Part shown: one piece after another, positions 1 through 7,932 of the stretch
How positions within the stretch are numbered: position 1 is the first letter of the stretch
Layout: the number at the start of each line of letters is the position of its first letter
From: Gammaproteobacteria bacterium
Lineage (GTDB): Bacteria; Pseudomonadota; Gammaproteobacteria; Steroidobacterales; GCA-2729495
Direction: 5' to 3'
NCBI GenBank assembly: GCA_015709695.1
Contig: CP054183.1
Span: 2,964,992 to 3,028,991, forward strand
Length of the DNA stretch: 64,000 nucleotides
Notes under the pieces: model-generated
The model's input: the letters and a program-made list of their open reading frames with translations, nothing else
What the model was told of the DNA's origin: nothing
Database searches by the model: none
Position numbers and translations under genes: made by a program

Positions 1-201
1 CCGCTTTCGACCCACGCGGTCGGCGGATGTGGTCAGCCAGAGCGAGATGGCGGCGTCGCCGATGAGCGTGCAGGTGAACAGCAGCCCGATCTGGGGGCCA
101 GTCAGGCCTGCAGCGGCAAGATAGATGGCGAGCACGACCGACAGCAAGCCGTAGCAGAACAGGCGGATGATGCGCGTGGAAAAGAGGAGGAGGGCGTCCA
201 T
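1..201 (-). CDS. MFS transporter, N-terminal part only (cut by window edge)
   Basis: Translating the reverse strand from the ATG at 199-201 gives 67 codons open to the window edge. The product starts MDALLLFSTRIIRLFCYG and contains two hydrophobic segments, followed by a loop ending in DRVGRKR. That loop matches the conserved D-R-x-G-R-R/K cytoplasmic motif between helices 2 and 3 of major facilitator superfamily transporters. The protein should sit in the inner membrane. The substrate cannot be told from the first two helices. It is divergent from the yceH gene, with about 85 bases between the starts. Confidence 0.7.
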   Translation of the reverse strand, partial: MDALLLFSTRIIRLFCYGLLSVVLAIYLAAAGLTGPQIGLLFTCTLIGDAAISLWLTTSADRVGRKR

Positions 202-271
202 TCCGGCGATTGATGTGCTTCCGGGCGGTGCTGCGGGGCCAGGCTCACGCACCGAGACTGGAGTGTACTGG

Positions 272-277
272 CATAAT
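272..277 (+). promoter_or_regulatory. -10-like box of yceH, very short leader
   Basis: CATAAT followed by CCGC lies 8 bases before the yceH ATG. It differs from the sigma-70 -10 consensus at one position. I see no good -35 hexamer. If used, transcription would start within a few bases of the start codon, giving a nearly leaderless mRNA. Confidence 0.35.
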
Positions 278-285
278 CCGCAACC

Positions 286-939
286 ATGAAAGCCGCACTC
301 AGCGACCTCGAAGCCCGCGTCCTCGGCTGCTTCCTCGAGAAGGAGGTGACGACACCCGAGCAGTACCCGCTGTCCATCAATGCCTTGACCAATGCCTGCA
401 ACCAGAAGAGCAACCGCGATCCGGTTCTGGAGCTGGACGAGGCAACGGTGCAACAGGTGATCGATGGCCTGCTGAGGGAACGGATCGTGAGCGACCGCTC
501 ACCCTATGGCGGCCGTGTGCCGAAGTACAAGCAGGTGTTCTGCAACACGGAGTTCGGGCCCCTGCAGTTCACCGAGCTGGAGCGGGCCATTCTCTGCGAA
601 CTGCTGCTGCGGGGCCCGCAGAGCGCGGGAGAGCTGCGCACCCGCAGCCAGCGGATGGCACCGCGTGCAGAGGTGGCTGATGTCGAGGCGGCACTCCAGG
701 CCCTGGCCGTTCATGAGCAGGGGCCATTCGTCGTGCTGCTGCCGAGGCAGGCGGGCCAGCGGGACCCGCGCTGGGCGCATCTGTTGAGTGGCGAGGTCAG
801 GGTCGAACCGGTGGCGGTCACAGCTGGCCCGGCCGCCGGAGCATCACGCGCCGGCCTGGCGGAACGCGTCGAGCGCCTCGAGGCGCAGGTGGTCGAGCTG
901 CAGGCGGAATTGGCAGCGCTGCGCAATCAGCCGCGCTGA
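286..939 (+). CDS. yceH: YceH family protein (UPF0502 / DUF480)
   Basis: This 217-residue protein matches the YceH family along its length. The N-terminal winged-helix block begins LSDLEARVLGCFLEKEVTTP and includes the family signature NACNQKSNRDPV around residue 38. A second winged-helix block follows at about residues 90-170 (ERAILCELLLRGPQSAGELR). A coiled coil closes the protein at about residues 190-214 (LAERVERLEAQVVELQAEL). The family is widespread in proteobacteria and is thought to bind DNA or other proteins, but its cellular role is not settled. The start is the only good ATG before the conserved block and has a -10-like box just upstream. It appears to be monocistronic. Confidence 0.92.
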   Translation: MKAALSDLEARVLGCFLEKEVTTPEQYPLSINALTNACNQKSNRDPVLELDEATVQQVIDGLLRERIVSDRSPYGGRVPKYKQVFCNTEFGPLQFTELERAILCELLLRGPQSAGELRTRSQRMAPRAEVADVEAALQALAVHEQGPFVVLLPRQAGQRDPRWAHLLSGEVRVEPVAVTAGPAAGASRAGLAERVERLEAQVVELQAELAALRNQPR

Positions 940-962
940 CCAGAGCCCATCCCGGTCGGGCG

Positions 963-1535
963 TCAATCGGCCGCGTGCAGCTGCATGACGATGATGCGGT
1001 TGCCGTCGTGGTCCGTGATCGGGAACTCGCGGCGCGAGGGGTTGGTCAGCTCGAGGATCGGCCCGACGTCGGGATACTTCGGCTCTGCGGCGAGGATCTT
1101 CGAGCGCACCGATTCGATACGCTTCTGCACCTCGACGATCAGCACGCTCGGGTAGGGGCGGCTGCGCACCGGGGCCAGCGCCACGCCCTTGACCTCCGTC
1201 ATGCCGATGGCGCCGAAGCGTCCGCCGGGACTGCGCAGGAAGGCGATGCGCAGCCTGGCTTCGTGCGGGATACCGAAGAAATCGTAGAGGAAGCTCTCGG
1301 GCTTCACCGGCATCGCCACCGCGACCTCGAAGCCGAGGATGTCACGGTAGAGGCCGAACGCCCGCTCGAGATCGGCGACGACGAAGTTCGAGCGGTGCGC
1401 ATACGGGTCGAACTCCGCAGGCTTCCCCTGCAGACCTGGCGGCTGGGCCGGTTGCGGGGCGGTCTGGGCGATCGTGCCCGGCGCTGCCAGGAACAGCGCC
1501 GCAAGGGCGGCGAACATCGCATGGATTCGGTTCAT
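963..1535 (-). CDS. Exported VOC-fold (glyoxalase/bleomycin-resistance-like) protein
   Basis: The 190-residue product begins with a signal peptide (roughly residues 1-24, charged start then AALAALFLAAPGTIAQ). A single VOC domain follows (SNFVVADLERAFGLYRDILG, then a DHDGNRIIVMQLH ending). VOC proteins are metal-dependent lyases, isomerases, dioxygenases or binding proteins. The usual C-terminal metal-binding Glu appears to be replaced by Gln (VMQLH), so activity is uncertain. The ATG at 1535 is preferred over a GTG one codon earlier, because it overlaps the stop of the upstream metallohydrolase by one base (TGATG) and sits behind GGGAGA. It is the last gene of a three-gene operon of exported proteins. 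Confidence 0.75.
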   Translation of the reverse strand: MNRIHAMFAALAALFLAAPGTIAQTAPQPAQPPGLQGKPAEFDPYAHRSNFVVADLERAFGLYRDILGFEVAVAMPVKPESFLYDFFGIPHEARLRIAFLRSPGGRFGAIGMTEVKGVALAPVRSRPYPSVLIVEVQKRIESVRSKILAAEPKYPDVGPILELTNPSRREFPITDHDGNRIIVMQLHAAD

Positions 1536-2455
1536 CACGGTCTCCCTGCCTGCAGATAGGATGCGACCACGCGATAGAGGATGGCCATCTCGTCGCGGTC
1601 GTAGTCGGCTATCCGGCTCTCGATGGGAGAGCCCGCGAGCTTCTCGGCCATGAGATCGCCGGGTGTGCCCTGGGCGAGCTGGTCACGCACCGCGGCAATC
1701 ACGGTCTCCCAGAACTCGCGCCGCTCGGTGACAGCGCTGATCGGGCCGGCGGCGGGCTGCAGGAACGGCTTGCCATCGGTGCCCCGGCCGAGCGAGATGT
1801 GGCCGCCGACGACCGTCGTCACGCCGTTGTCGGCGGCGAGCTTCTCCACCGAGCGCAGGTAGGGAACCATGTTGTGGAGGTAGGTGTCCGGCACGGTGGG
1901 GTTGTACTCCTTCATCCACCCCGACGGCGGGTTGGCGATATCGACGATGAAAATCACGTTGGCCGGGCGAGCCAGCATCACCGACAGGCAGTTGCTGTGG
2001 CTCGGTCCGAACCAGAACAGCTCGAGGGAAGCCGAGCCGACGTCGATCCGGTAGCGATCCCGGAACACGATGTCCGGCGGCACGAGGTCCGCATGCGGCG
2101 TGTCGCGGATGTTGGCGCGGCAGTTCTCCTGGGCAACGATCTTCGCGCCGCCCTGCTTGAAGATCGTGCCGCCGACGGCATGGTCCCAGTGCGAATGCGA
2201 GTAGGCGAGATAGGTCACCGGCTTGTCCGTGACCCTGGCAATCTCCGCCTTCAGGGCAGCCGCGGCCTCGACGCTCAGCGGGTCGGTGGCGATGACGCCC
2301 CGGTCGCCGACGACGAAGATGTTGCGGTAGGGGCCGTAGCGGAATGCGTAGAGCCCGTTGCCGAGGCTGTCGGTCTGGAACCTGGGGCCCACGGCGCCCT
2401 GCGCCGACACCAGGCCCGGGGCCAGGAGCATCGCCAGCATGAGCAGTTTCTTCAT
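1535..2455 (-). CDS. Exported metallo-beta-lactamase-fold hydrolase (intact metal site)
   Basis: The product has 306 residues with a signal peptide (MKKLLMLAMLLAPGLVSAQ). The mature part is a metallo-beta-lactamase fold with a complete set of zinc ligands: HSHWDH at residues 87-92, then His153 (FGPSH), Asp172 (FIVDI) and His219 (VGGH). Such enzymes hydrolyse esters, lactones, beta-lactams or related bonds; the substrate here is unknown. It should act in the periplasm. The start at 2455 was chosen because it begins the signal peptide two bases after the upstream paralog's stop. Its neighbours are a degenerate paralog upstream and an exported VOC protein downstream. Confidence 0.85.
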   Translation of the reverse strand: MKKLLMLAMLLAPGLVSAQGAVGPRFQTDSLGNGLYAFRYGPYRNIFVVGDRGVIATDPLSVEAAAALKAEIARVTDKPVTYLAYSHSHWDHAVGGTIFKQGGAKIVAQENCRANIRDTPHADLVPPDIVFRDRYRIDVGSASLELFWFGPSHSNCLSVMLARPANVIFIVDIANPPSGWMKEYNPTVPDTYLHNMVPYLRSVEKLAADNGVTTVVGGHISLGRGTDGKPFLQPAAGPISAVTERREFWETVIAAVRDQLAQGTPGDLMAEKLAGSPIESRIADYDRDEMAILYRVVASYLQAGRP

Positions 2456-2457
2456 GA

Positions 2458-3399
2458 TCAGCGTCCGGTGGTGTGCAGGGACACGACGCGGCGTACCAGG
2501 ATCGCCATGTTCCGCTCGCTGTAGCGCGGGTACTGCTGGTACGACTGGAGGTCGAGCCTGCCGGTGATGGCGCGCGCCGGCGTGCCGGCGTCGAGCTGTG
2601 CCTTCACGTCGCCGAGGACCCGCGCCCAGAGCTGATGCTGTGCGGCCAGTACGGTGACCGGCCCGGTTGCGGGCTGGACGACGGGCTTGCCGTCGACGCC
2701 GGCGCCGGTGGAGGCGAAGCCGCCGACGAGCCGGGTGATGCCCTCGCGCCGCGCGAGATCCTCCGCGGCCTGGAAGAACGGCAGGATGTTCCAGAGCTGA
2801 TAGTCCGGCACCGTCGGGTTCCACGGCAGGCTCGCCTGCGGCGGGTTGACCAGGCCCACGACCATCATCAGCTTCGCCGGCTGCGCGATGATCACCGACA
2901 GGCAGGTGTCGAGGCTGGGGCCGAGGTAATGCAGCTCGAGCGCCCGGTCGCCCACCTCCACCCGGTAGCTGTCCCGGTAGGTGATATCCGGTGTGATGAC
3001 CAGCGGGTTCGGCGTCTCCCGGAGGTTCTCCGCGCAGCCTTGCTGCGTGACGAACTTCGCGCCCTCGTCCCTGAAGATCCTGCCGCCGGCGATGCGGTTC
3101 CAGTGCGAATTCGAGTAGACGACGTAGCGGACCGGCTGGTCGGTGACCTCGGCGATGGCCCTGCGCATCGCGGCCGCATGATCCGGGCTGACGGGGTCGG
3201 TGACGATGACACCCTCGCTGCCCACGAGGAACAGGCTGCGCTGCGCGCCCTGCCTGAAGGCAAAGGTGTCCGCGGCGAGCTGTTCCGTTTGCGGGGAGCC
3301 CGGGCGTGGCGACAGATCCTGTGCAAGTGCGGCGCCCACCGCGCAGGACAGCAGCCCTGCCAGCAACATCCGCTGCCGGACATGTGGGAACGCAGGCAT
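2458..3399 (-). CDS. Exported metallo-beta-lactamase-fold pseudoenzyme (metal ligands lost)
   Basis: The 313-residue product has a signal peptide (about residues 1-27, ending AVGAALAQ) and aligns along its length with the next gene in the operon. The zinc ligands are almost all gone. HSHWDH has become NSHWNR (residues 97-102), the later His is Leu163 (LGPSL), the bridging Asp is Gly182 (MVVGL) and the last His is Phe228 (VGGF). Only His99 remains. The frame is open and a ribosome site (GGGAGGACGG) precedes the ATG at 3399, so this is a maintained protein rather than decay. It probably has a binding or regulatory role next to the active paralog; that is inference. Confidence 0.85.
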   Translation of the reverse strand: MPAFPHVRQRMLLAGLLSCAVGAALAQDLSPRPGSPQTEQLAADTFAFRQGAQRSLFLVGSEGVIVTDPVSPDHAAAMRRAIAEVTDQPVRYVVYSNSHWNRIAGGRIFRDEGAKFVTQQGCAENLRETPNPLVITPDITYRDSYRVEVGDRALELHYLGPSLDTCLSVIIAQPAKLMMVVGLVNPPQASLPWNPTVPDYQLWNILPFFQAAEDLARREGITRLVGGFASTGAGVDGKPVVQPATGPVTVLAAQHQLWARVLGDVKAQLDAGTPARAITGRLDLQSYQQYPRYSERNMAILVRRVVSLHTTGR

Positions 3400-3544
3400 T
3401 TGACCGTCCTCCCGTCCCGTCGGTTCGACCGATCCCCGCGGACCATCATATCCGCACAGCCGCCAGGCGTCGTGACCGTCCTGCTGCCGCTCCACGGCAT
3501 GTGGACGGGGGTACTATCGGCCGTGCTGGAGAGGAGACCTGCTC

Positions 3545-4744
3545 ATGGCGACGAGAACAGCGTTCGATCCGGCACACCTGGCACCGGCGCATCATCCGCG
3601 TCACCCGCACCCCGGCCTGCTCGAACGGTTCGGCCGTGACCAGCTGCAGGCCCTGCTTGCAAAGGCTGGTATCGCCATCGATGGCGGGCGTCCCTGGGAC
3701 CTGGTCGTCAACGATTCGCGGATCTTCACGACGGCGCTGTCACGGGGCTCGCTGGGCATCGGCGAGGCCTACATGGCCGGCTGGTGGGACTGCGAGCGCC
3801 TCGACGAGCTGGCAGCGCGCTTCTGGGCTGCCGGTGGCGCCATCCACGGCAACGGGCTGTCATCATGGGCCGCCGACTGGCACGCCAGGCTGGTCAACCT
3901 GCAGAGCACCGCGCGCGCGGGGCTGGTGGGCCGCGTGCACTACGATGCCGGCAATGACCTCTTCAGGGCGATGCTCGACCGGCGCATGATCTACAGCTGC
4001 GGCTACTGGAAGGACGCCACGACGCTCGACGAGGCGCAGGAGGCCAAGCTCGACCTGATTGCACGCAAGCTCGGCCTCGAACCGGGTATGCATGTACTCG
4101 ATATTGGTTGCGGCTGGGGTGGCGCGCTGGCGTACTTCGCCGAGCGCTACGGCGTCAGCGGAGTCGGCGTGACGATTTCAGCCGAGCAGGAGCGGTGGGC
4201 CCGGGCAGCCTGTCGCAAGCTGCCGGTCGAGATCCGCCTGCAGGATTACCGGAGTGTCGACGAGCCCTTCGACCGCGTCTATTCCGTCGGCATGTTCGAG
4301 CACGTCGGCGCGCGCAACTACCGGAACTACTTCGAGGTGGTGCGTCGCTGCCTGCGTGGCAACGGGCTGTTCCTGCTGCACGCCATCGGCTCGAATGACT
4401 CCGCGGTGCGCTGCAATCCATGGCTCGGGAAGTACATCTTCCCGAATTCCATGCTGCCCTCGATCCGGCAGATCGGCGCAGCCAGCGAGCGCCTGCTGGT
4501 CATGGAGGACTGGCACAACTTCGGCGCCGACTACGACAGGACGCTGATGGCCTGGCAGCGGCGGTTCACTGCCGCCTGGCCCACGCTGCGGCGGCACTAC
4601 GATGAAACCTTCCGCCGCATGTGGAACTTCTACCTGCTCAGTTGCGCCGGGTACTTCCGTGCGCGCCAGGCACAGCTGTGGCAGGTGGTGTTTTCCCGCG
4701 ACGGGCTGCCGGGTGGCTACCGGGTCGCGGCAGGCATCCGCTGA
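3545..4744 (+). CDS. cfa: Cyclopropane-fatty-acyl-phospholipid synthase
   Basis: This 399-residue enzyme transfers a methylene group from S-adenosylmethionine to the cis double bond of membrane phospholipid acyl chains. The N-terminal lipid-binding part (NDSRIFTTALSRGSLGIGEAYM) is followed by HYDAGNDLF. The SAM-binding motif VLDIGCGWGGALAYFAERYG comes next, then GMFEHVG and the C-terminal YLLSCAGYFRARQAQ, whose Cys367 corresponds to the conserved active-site Cys. Length fits the family. AGAGGAG lies 9 bases before the ATG. It is convergent with the downstream membrane protein gene, with three bases between the stops. Cyclopropanation usually rises in stationary phase and under acid stress; no such control is visible here. 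Confidence 0.95.
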   Translation: MATRTAFDPAHLAPAHHPRHPHPGLLERFGRDQLQALLAKAGIAIDGGRPWDLVVNDSRIFTTALSRGSLGIGEAYMAGWWDCERLDELAARFWAAGGAIHGNGLSSWAADWHARLVNLQSTARAGLVGRVHYDAGNDLFRAMLDRRMIYSCGYWKDATTLDEAQEAKLDLIARKLGLEPGMHVLDIGCGWGGALAYFAERYGVSGVGVTISAEQERWARAACRKLPVEIRLQDYRSVDEPFDRVYSVGMFEHVGARNYRNYFEVVRRCLRGNGLFLLHAIGSNDSAVRCNPWLGKYIFPNSMLPSIRQIGAASERLLVMEDWHNFGADYDRTLMAWQRRFTAAWPTLRRHYDETFRRMWNFYLLSCAGYFRARQAQLWQVVFSRDGLPGGYRVAAGIR

Positions 4745-4747
4745 CGG

Positions 4748-5137
4748 TCAACCGCCGCCGGACACGCGCTGCACGCCGAGAACCACCCCGGTGATGTAGG
4801 AAGCGACCCAGATGACCCAGACCGGCAGCGCCAGCCTGTGGAATCCTGCCAGCCAGGCCTGGCGGTGCTGGATCAGCGCCAGCGTGCCGAAGAGGGTCAG
4901 CAGCCCCATCAGGCCCAGCGCCGCGTAGCCGCTGATGGTGTGCAGGTCCCAGCGGATCGTCTCTACCCGCGCCCCCATGAGTTTGGTGGCCAGCGCATCG
5001 GCGGCCAGCGCACACCAGAACACCAGGATGGTGGCCGGCATCAGCAGCTTCGCGCGCCAGCTGAGCCATACAGCGGTGCTGTACAGGATGAGTGCCAGGG
5101 TAATGAGGACGACGGAGAGCAGGATCAGGTTGGACAT
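4748..5137 (-). CDS. Small four-helix membrane protein, TIGR03987/HsmA-like
   Basis: The 129-residue product (MSNLILLSVVLITLALILYS start) is almost entirely four hydrophobic helices, at about residues 4-23, 30-50, 68-90 and 100-122. A WDLHTISGYAALGLM motif sits in the third. Layout and motif resemble the small TIGR03987 (HsmA) membrane family, whose biochemical function I do not know. The ATG at 5137 was chosen because upstream in-frame sequence is arginine- and proline-rich read-through with no family resemblance. It lies 20 bases downstream of the CBS-domain gene on the same strand and is probably co-transcribed with it. Confidence 0.65.
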   Translation of the reverse strand: MSNLILLSVVLITLALILYSTAVWLSWRAKLLMPATILVFWCALAADALATKLMGARVETIRWDLHTISGYAALGLMGLLTLFGTLALIQHRQAWLAGFHRLALPVWVIWVASYITGVVLGVQRVSGGG

Positions 5138-5157
5138 GGTGGGGCTCGTGATGACTG

Positions 5158-5586
5158 TCAGCCGGTGACGTAGCTCTGCAGCTGGGTGATGGTGAATTCC
5201 TGTTCCTCGATCGTCGCCTTGACCAGGTCGCCGATCGACACGATGCCGACGACACGCTTCTGGTGCAGCACCGGCAGGTGGCGCAGCCGGTGTTCGGTCA
5301 TCAGTGCCATGCACTCGGCCACGGAGCGGTCGGGTGACACGCACATCACCTTGCTGGTCATGATATCCCGCACGGCGGAGTCCCGCGAGGCACGGCCGAT
5401 GAGCACGACCTTTCGCGCATAGTCGCGCTCGGTGAAGATACCGACGAGTTTCTCGCCTTCGAGCACCGCCACGGCGCCGATGTCGTGCTTCGCCATCACG
5501 CCCAGCGCCTCGAGCACGGTATCGGTCGGCTTGACGGACCAGAGCTCGCGGCCCTTGCTGCCCAGGATGTCAGCGACGGTCTGCAT
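5158..5586 (-). CDS. CBS-domain-pair protein
   Basis: The 142-residue protein consists of two tandem CBS domains: residues about 10-65 (VKPTDTVLEALGVMAKHDIGAVAV, then GIFTERDYARKV) and 75-135 (VCVSPDRSVAECMALMTEHRLRHLPV, then GIVSIGDLVK). CBS pairs bind adenosyl ligands such as AMP, ATP or SAM and act as energy or redox sensors. Stand-alone pairs like this have no catalytic domain and presumably regulate a partner. The start at 5586 follows a GGGGG run and removes an arginine-rich in-frame extension. The gene is divergent from the DUF502 gene and upstream of the small membrane protein. Confidence 0.88.
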   Translation of the reverse strand: MQTVADILGSKGRELWSVKPTDTVLEALGVMAKHDIGAVAVLEGEKLVGIFTERDYARKVVLIGRASRDSAVRDIMTSKVMCVSPDRSVAECMALMTEHRLRHLPVLHQKRVVGIVSIGDLVKATIEEQEFTITQLQSYVTG

Positions 5587-5803
5587 GGCATTGCCCCCTT
5601 GTACGCATGAATGTCCTGCCTGAAGGGATAATCCACCATGACCGCGGGTCGGGCAAGCCGGGTGGTCATGTTGCGGACGGCCGGTTCCCCGCCACGCTGC
5701 GGGGGGAGCGACCCTGTCTGGTGGCGGCCCCCGCGCTCGCCGCTGCCGGTACCGTCGGCGCGCAGCAGTGCGATCCGCCTTCGCGCCCGGCACGCCGACC
5801 GAC

Positions 5804-5809
5804 TAGAAT
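5804..5809 (+). promoter_or_regulatory. -10-like box TAGAAT upstream of the DUF502 gene
   Basis: TAGAAT followed by CC lies 22 bases before the GTG and 31 bases before the TTG candidate starts of the DUF502 gene. The same TA-N-AAT-CC pattern recurs upstream of several genes in the window. No clear -35 box was seen. Confidence 0.3.
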
Positions 5810-5830
5810 CCGGGGCTGGTTTCCCATGGA

Positions 5831-6415
5831 GTGCTGCGGTTGAGCCAGATCGGCCACATCCTGCTGAAGGGCCTGGTCGCCATCCTGCCGATCGGCCTGA
5901 CCATCTACCTGATCTACTGGCTGGGCATCACTACGGAGACCGTGCTCTCCGGCCCGATCCGCTGGTTCATCCCGCAGGAGAGCTACATCCCGGGCATGGG
6001 CCTGGCCGCGGGCTTCGTGGTGCTGTTCATCGCCGGGCTGCTCGTCAATGCCTACATCGTCCGGCGCAGCATGAATGTGGTCGAGGCCCTGGTGTTGCGC
6101 GTTCCGGTGGTGAAGACCGTGTACGGCGCGTTGCGCGATGTCACCCGGCTCGTCAATACGGATGGCCGCAAGGGCGACCTCGAGCGCGTGGTGATGGTGG
6201 ATATCGGGCCGGGACGCGTCATGGGATTCGTCACCCAGGAGCATGCATCCCTGCCCGGTGCCTGTTCGGGCGAGGACCTGGTTGCCGTTTACCTGCCGAT
6301 GAGCTACCAGATCGGCGGCTATACCCTGTACCTGCCGAGGAGCCGCATCGAGCCGATCGACCTGAGCGTGGAGGCGGCGATGCGCATCGTGCTGACCGGC
6401 GGCCTGCAGCGCTAG
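5831..6415 (+). CDS. DUF502 family membrane protein
   Basis: The product is 194 residues with two N-terminal membrane helices (about 11-32 and 55-76). Between them lies a loop with PIRWFIPQESYIPGMG. A soluble C-terminal domain carries RVPVVKTVYGALRDVTRLV and the VAVYLPMSYQIGGYTLYLP signature typical of DUF502 proteins. The function of the family is unknown; it is common in proteobacteria and plants. The start is GTG at 5831, but TTG at 5840, with GGAG eight bases before it, is an equally good choice. The methyltransferase gene follows after 21 bases on the same strand. Confidence 0.87.
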   Translation: MLRLSQIGHILLKGLVAILPIGLTIYLIYWLGITTETVLSGPIRWFIPQESYIPGMGLAAGFVVLFIAGLLVNAYIVRRSMNVVEALVLRVPVVKTVYGALRDVTRLVNTDGRKGDLERVVMVDIGPGRVMGFVTQEHASLPGACSGEDLVAVYLPMSYQIGGYTLYLPRSRIEPIDLSVEAAMRIVLTGGLQR

Positions 6416-6436
6416 GCGCCACCAGAGGAGACGAGC

Positions 6437-7603
6437 ATGACGACAGCCATCCACCCGGAATACGGCAGCTTCCCCCGGCCCAGTCACGATGAGGCGGCAC
6501 GCCAGCGCTACGCCATGGGCCTGCGCCAGTACCTGTTCGGGCCGCTGCGCGAGGCCGTCGGCCGTGCCTTCTACGGTGCCGTCGCCCCCGCCTTCGAGGC
6601 ACGCGAGGGGCGGCCGCTGGCGGACCGCCGTGATGCGCGCCGAGAGATCCTGGGACTGCCGGCCTACCAGTACTTCTCCGACCTGCACCGCATCAGCCAG
6701 GAGATGATCTGGAACAGCGTGCTGGACACGCTGGAGCGTACCGATGACCAGCTGCGCGGGAGTTTCCGTGCCCTGCGCGGGCGCACACGGGGCACGCTGC
6801 GGCTCGACCCGCAGCTGGAGATCCCGCGTTACCTCAGCGCGGTGGATATCCACTGCATGCCGGGAGGCTATCCGCGGTCCGACGGCGATGAAGACCTCGT
6901 CGCCGGGGCGCTGTACGACCGGGGCGGCTATCTCTACAGCCCCGGCAGCGGGCCGCAGCGCGGTGGCCTCGGCTACTCGAGCCTGGCCTTCCTGCGGCGG
7001 GTGCTGCCGGATTTCCGCCCGAGGCGGATCGTCGACCTCGGCTGCGGCATCGGCGGGCCCACCCTCGTCTACAGCGAGGCGTTCCCGGACGCGGAGATCC
7101 ACGCCGTCGACATCGGTGCCGGCATGCTTCGCTATGGCCATCTCCGGGCGGAGTCCTATGGCCACGCCATCCATTTCAGCCAGCAGGATGCGGCGCATAC
7201 CCGTTTCGAGGCCGGCAGTTTCGACCTCGTGGTGTCGCATATCATGTTCCACGAGACCTCGGCCTCGGCCGCGCCCGCCATCCTGGCCGAGTGCCGGCGA
7301 CTGCTGGCGCCCGGCGGCGTGATGCTTCACATCGACCTGCCACCGCCCGATCGCCTTCCCGACGTCTATACCCGCGTCATATTCGATGGCGATGCCTACT
7401 ACAACAACGAACCCTTCTGGATGCGCATGCATGATCTGGACTGGCCCGCGATGCTGCAGGCCGCCGGCTTCGAGCCCGGGCGCACGCAGCTGGCCCTGAC
7501 CCCGGTGCAGGTGCTGGTACCGCCCACGGCGGAGCACCCACAGGGGCGCTGGGTCGATGGGCCGTTCGCATTGTCCGCCGTGTTCGCGAGCGTGGCGCCA
7601 TGA
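6437..7603 (+). CDS. Class I SAM-dependent methyltransferase, substrate unknown
   Basis: The 388-residue protein has an N-terminal domain of about 190 residues that I do not recognise, followed by a class I methyltransferase domain. The SAM-binding motif is IVDLGCGIGG at residues 198-207, followed by AVDIG, FDLVVSHIMFHE and ECRRLLAPGGVMLHID. The His-Glu of FHE is unlike the usual NVLHH of related families. No substrate can be assigned. AGGAG precedes the ATG. The small downstream gene overlaps its stop by four bases (ATGA), which indicates translational coupling and a possible partner role. Confidence 0.8.
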   Translation: MTTAIHPEYGSFPRPSHDEAARQRYAMGLRQYLFGPLREAVGRAFYGAVAPAFEAREGRPLADRRDARREILGLPAYQYFSDLHRISQEMIWNSVLDTLERTDDQLRGSFRALRGRTRGTLRLDPQLEIPRYLSAVDIHCMPGGYPRSDGDEDLVAGALYDRGGYLYSPGSGPQRGGLGYSSLAFLRRVLPDFRPRRIVDLGCGIGGPTLVYSEAFPDAEIHAVDIGAGMLRYGHLRAESYGHAIHFSQQDAAHTRFEAGSFDLVVSHIMFHETSASAAPAILAECRRLLAPGGVMLHIDLPPPDRLPDVYTRVIFDGDAYYNNEPFWMRMHDLDWPAMLQAAGFEPGRTQLALTPVQVLVPPTAEHPQGRWVDGPFALSAVFASVAP

Positions 7604-7917
7604 GCCTGCGTCGCACGGTCAAGGGCAAGAACCCGGTATTCGTCACCGGTGACGTGGATGCCAACCTGAACCGGCTGCTGGCGATGGTCTCGGCGCTGGG
7701 CGCCGAGGTGGCGGTGCTGCGTGATCGCCAGCGCACCCTCGAGCAACTGCTCGCGCGCCAGGGCGGGCCTGGCCCGGAGGCCATCGAGCAGTTCGACCCG
7801 GATCCGCGCGACATGGCCGAGCGGATGCGCTGGCAGGCCGGTTTCCTGCGGCGGGTCTACGCCATCCTCGAGCGCGAGGCCGACGCGGCTGGCGATGCCG
7901 GGCCAGCCGGGGACTGA
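7600..7917 (+). CDS. Small hypothetical protein coupled to the methyltransferase
   Basis: This 105-residue soluble protein is not recognised. It starts MSLRRTVKGKNPVFVTGDVD and has a predicted helical middle (LNRLLAMVSALGAEVAVLRDRQRTL) that could form a short coiled coil. A second helix follows around residues 70-92 (MAERMRWQAGFLRRVYAILERE). There are no cysteines, no signal peptide and no membrane segment. The four-base ATGA overlap with the methyltransferase stop is the main reason for calling it real, together with codon use like its neighbours. It might be a dimerising accessory subunit, but that is a guess. Confidence 0.6.
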   Translation: MSLRRTVKGKNPVFVTGDVDANLNRLLAMVSALGAEVAVLRDRQRTLEQLLARQGGPGPEAIEQFDPDPRDMAERMRWQAGFLRRVYAILEREADAAGDAGPAGD

Positions 7918-7932
7918 CAGGCCTCGTCCAGC

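Noticed and set aside
102-413. A 103-codon reverse-strand frame over the start of yceH
   Set aside because: It overlaps yceH and the MFS start; the MFS frame beginning at 201 gives a sensible membrane protein and this one does not.
5666-7537. A 623-codon open frame on the reverse strand over the DUF502 and methyltransferase genes
   Set aside because: It is a high-GC shadow frame: His-, Arg- and Gln-rich, without domains or ribosome site, opposite two genes with clear family motifs.
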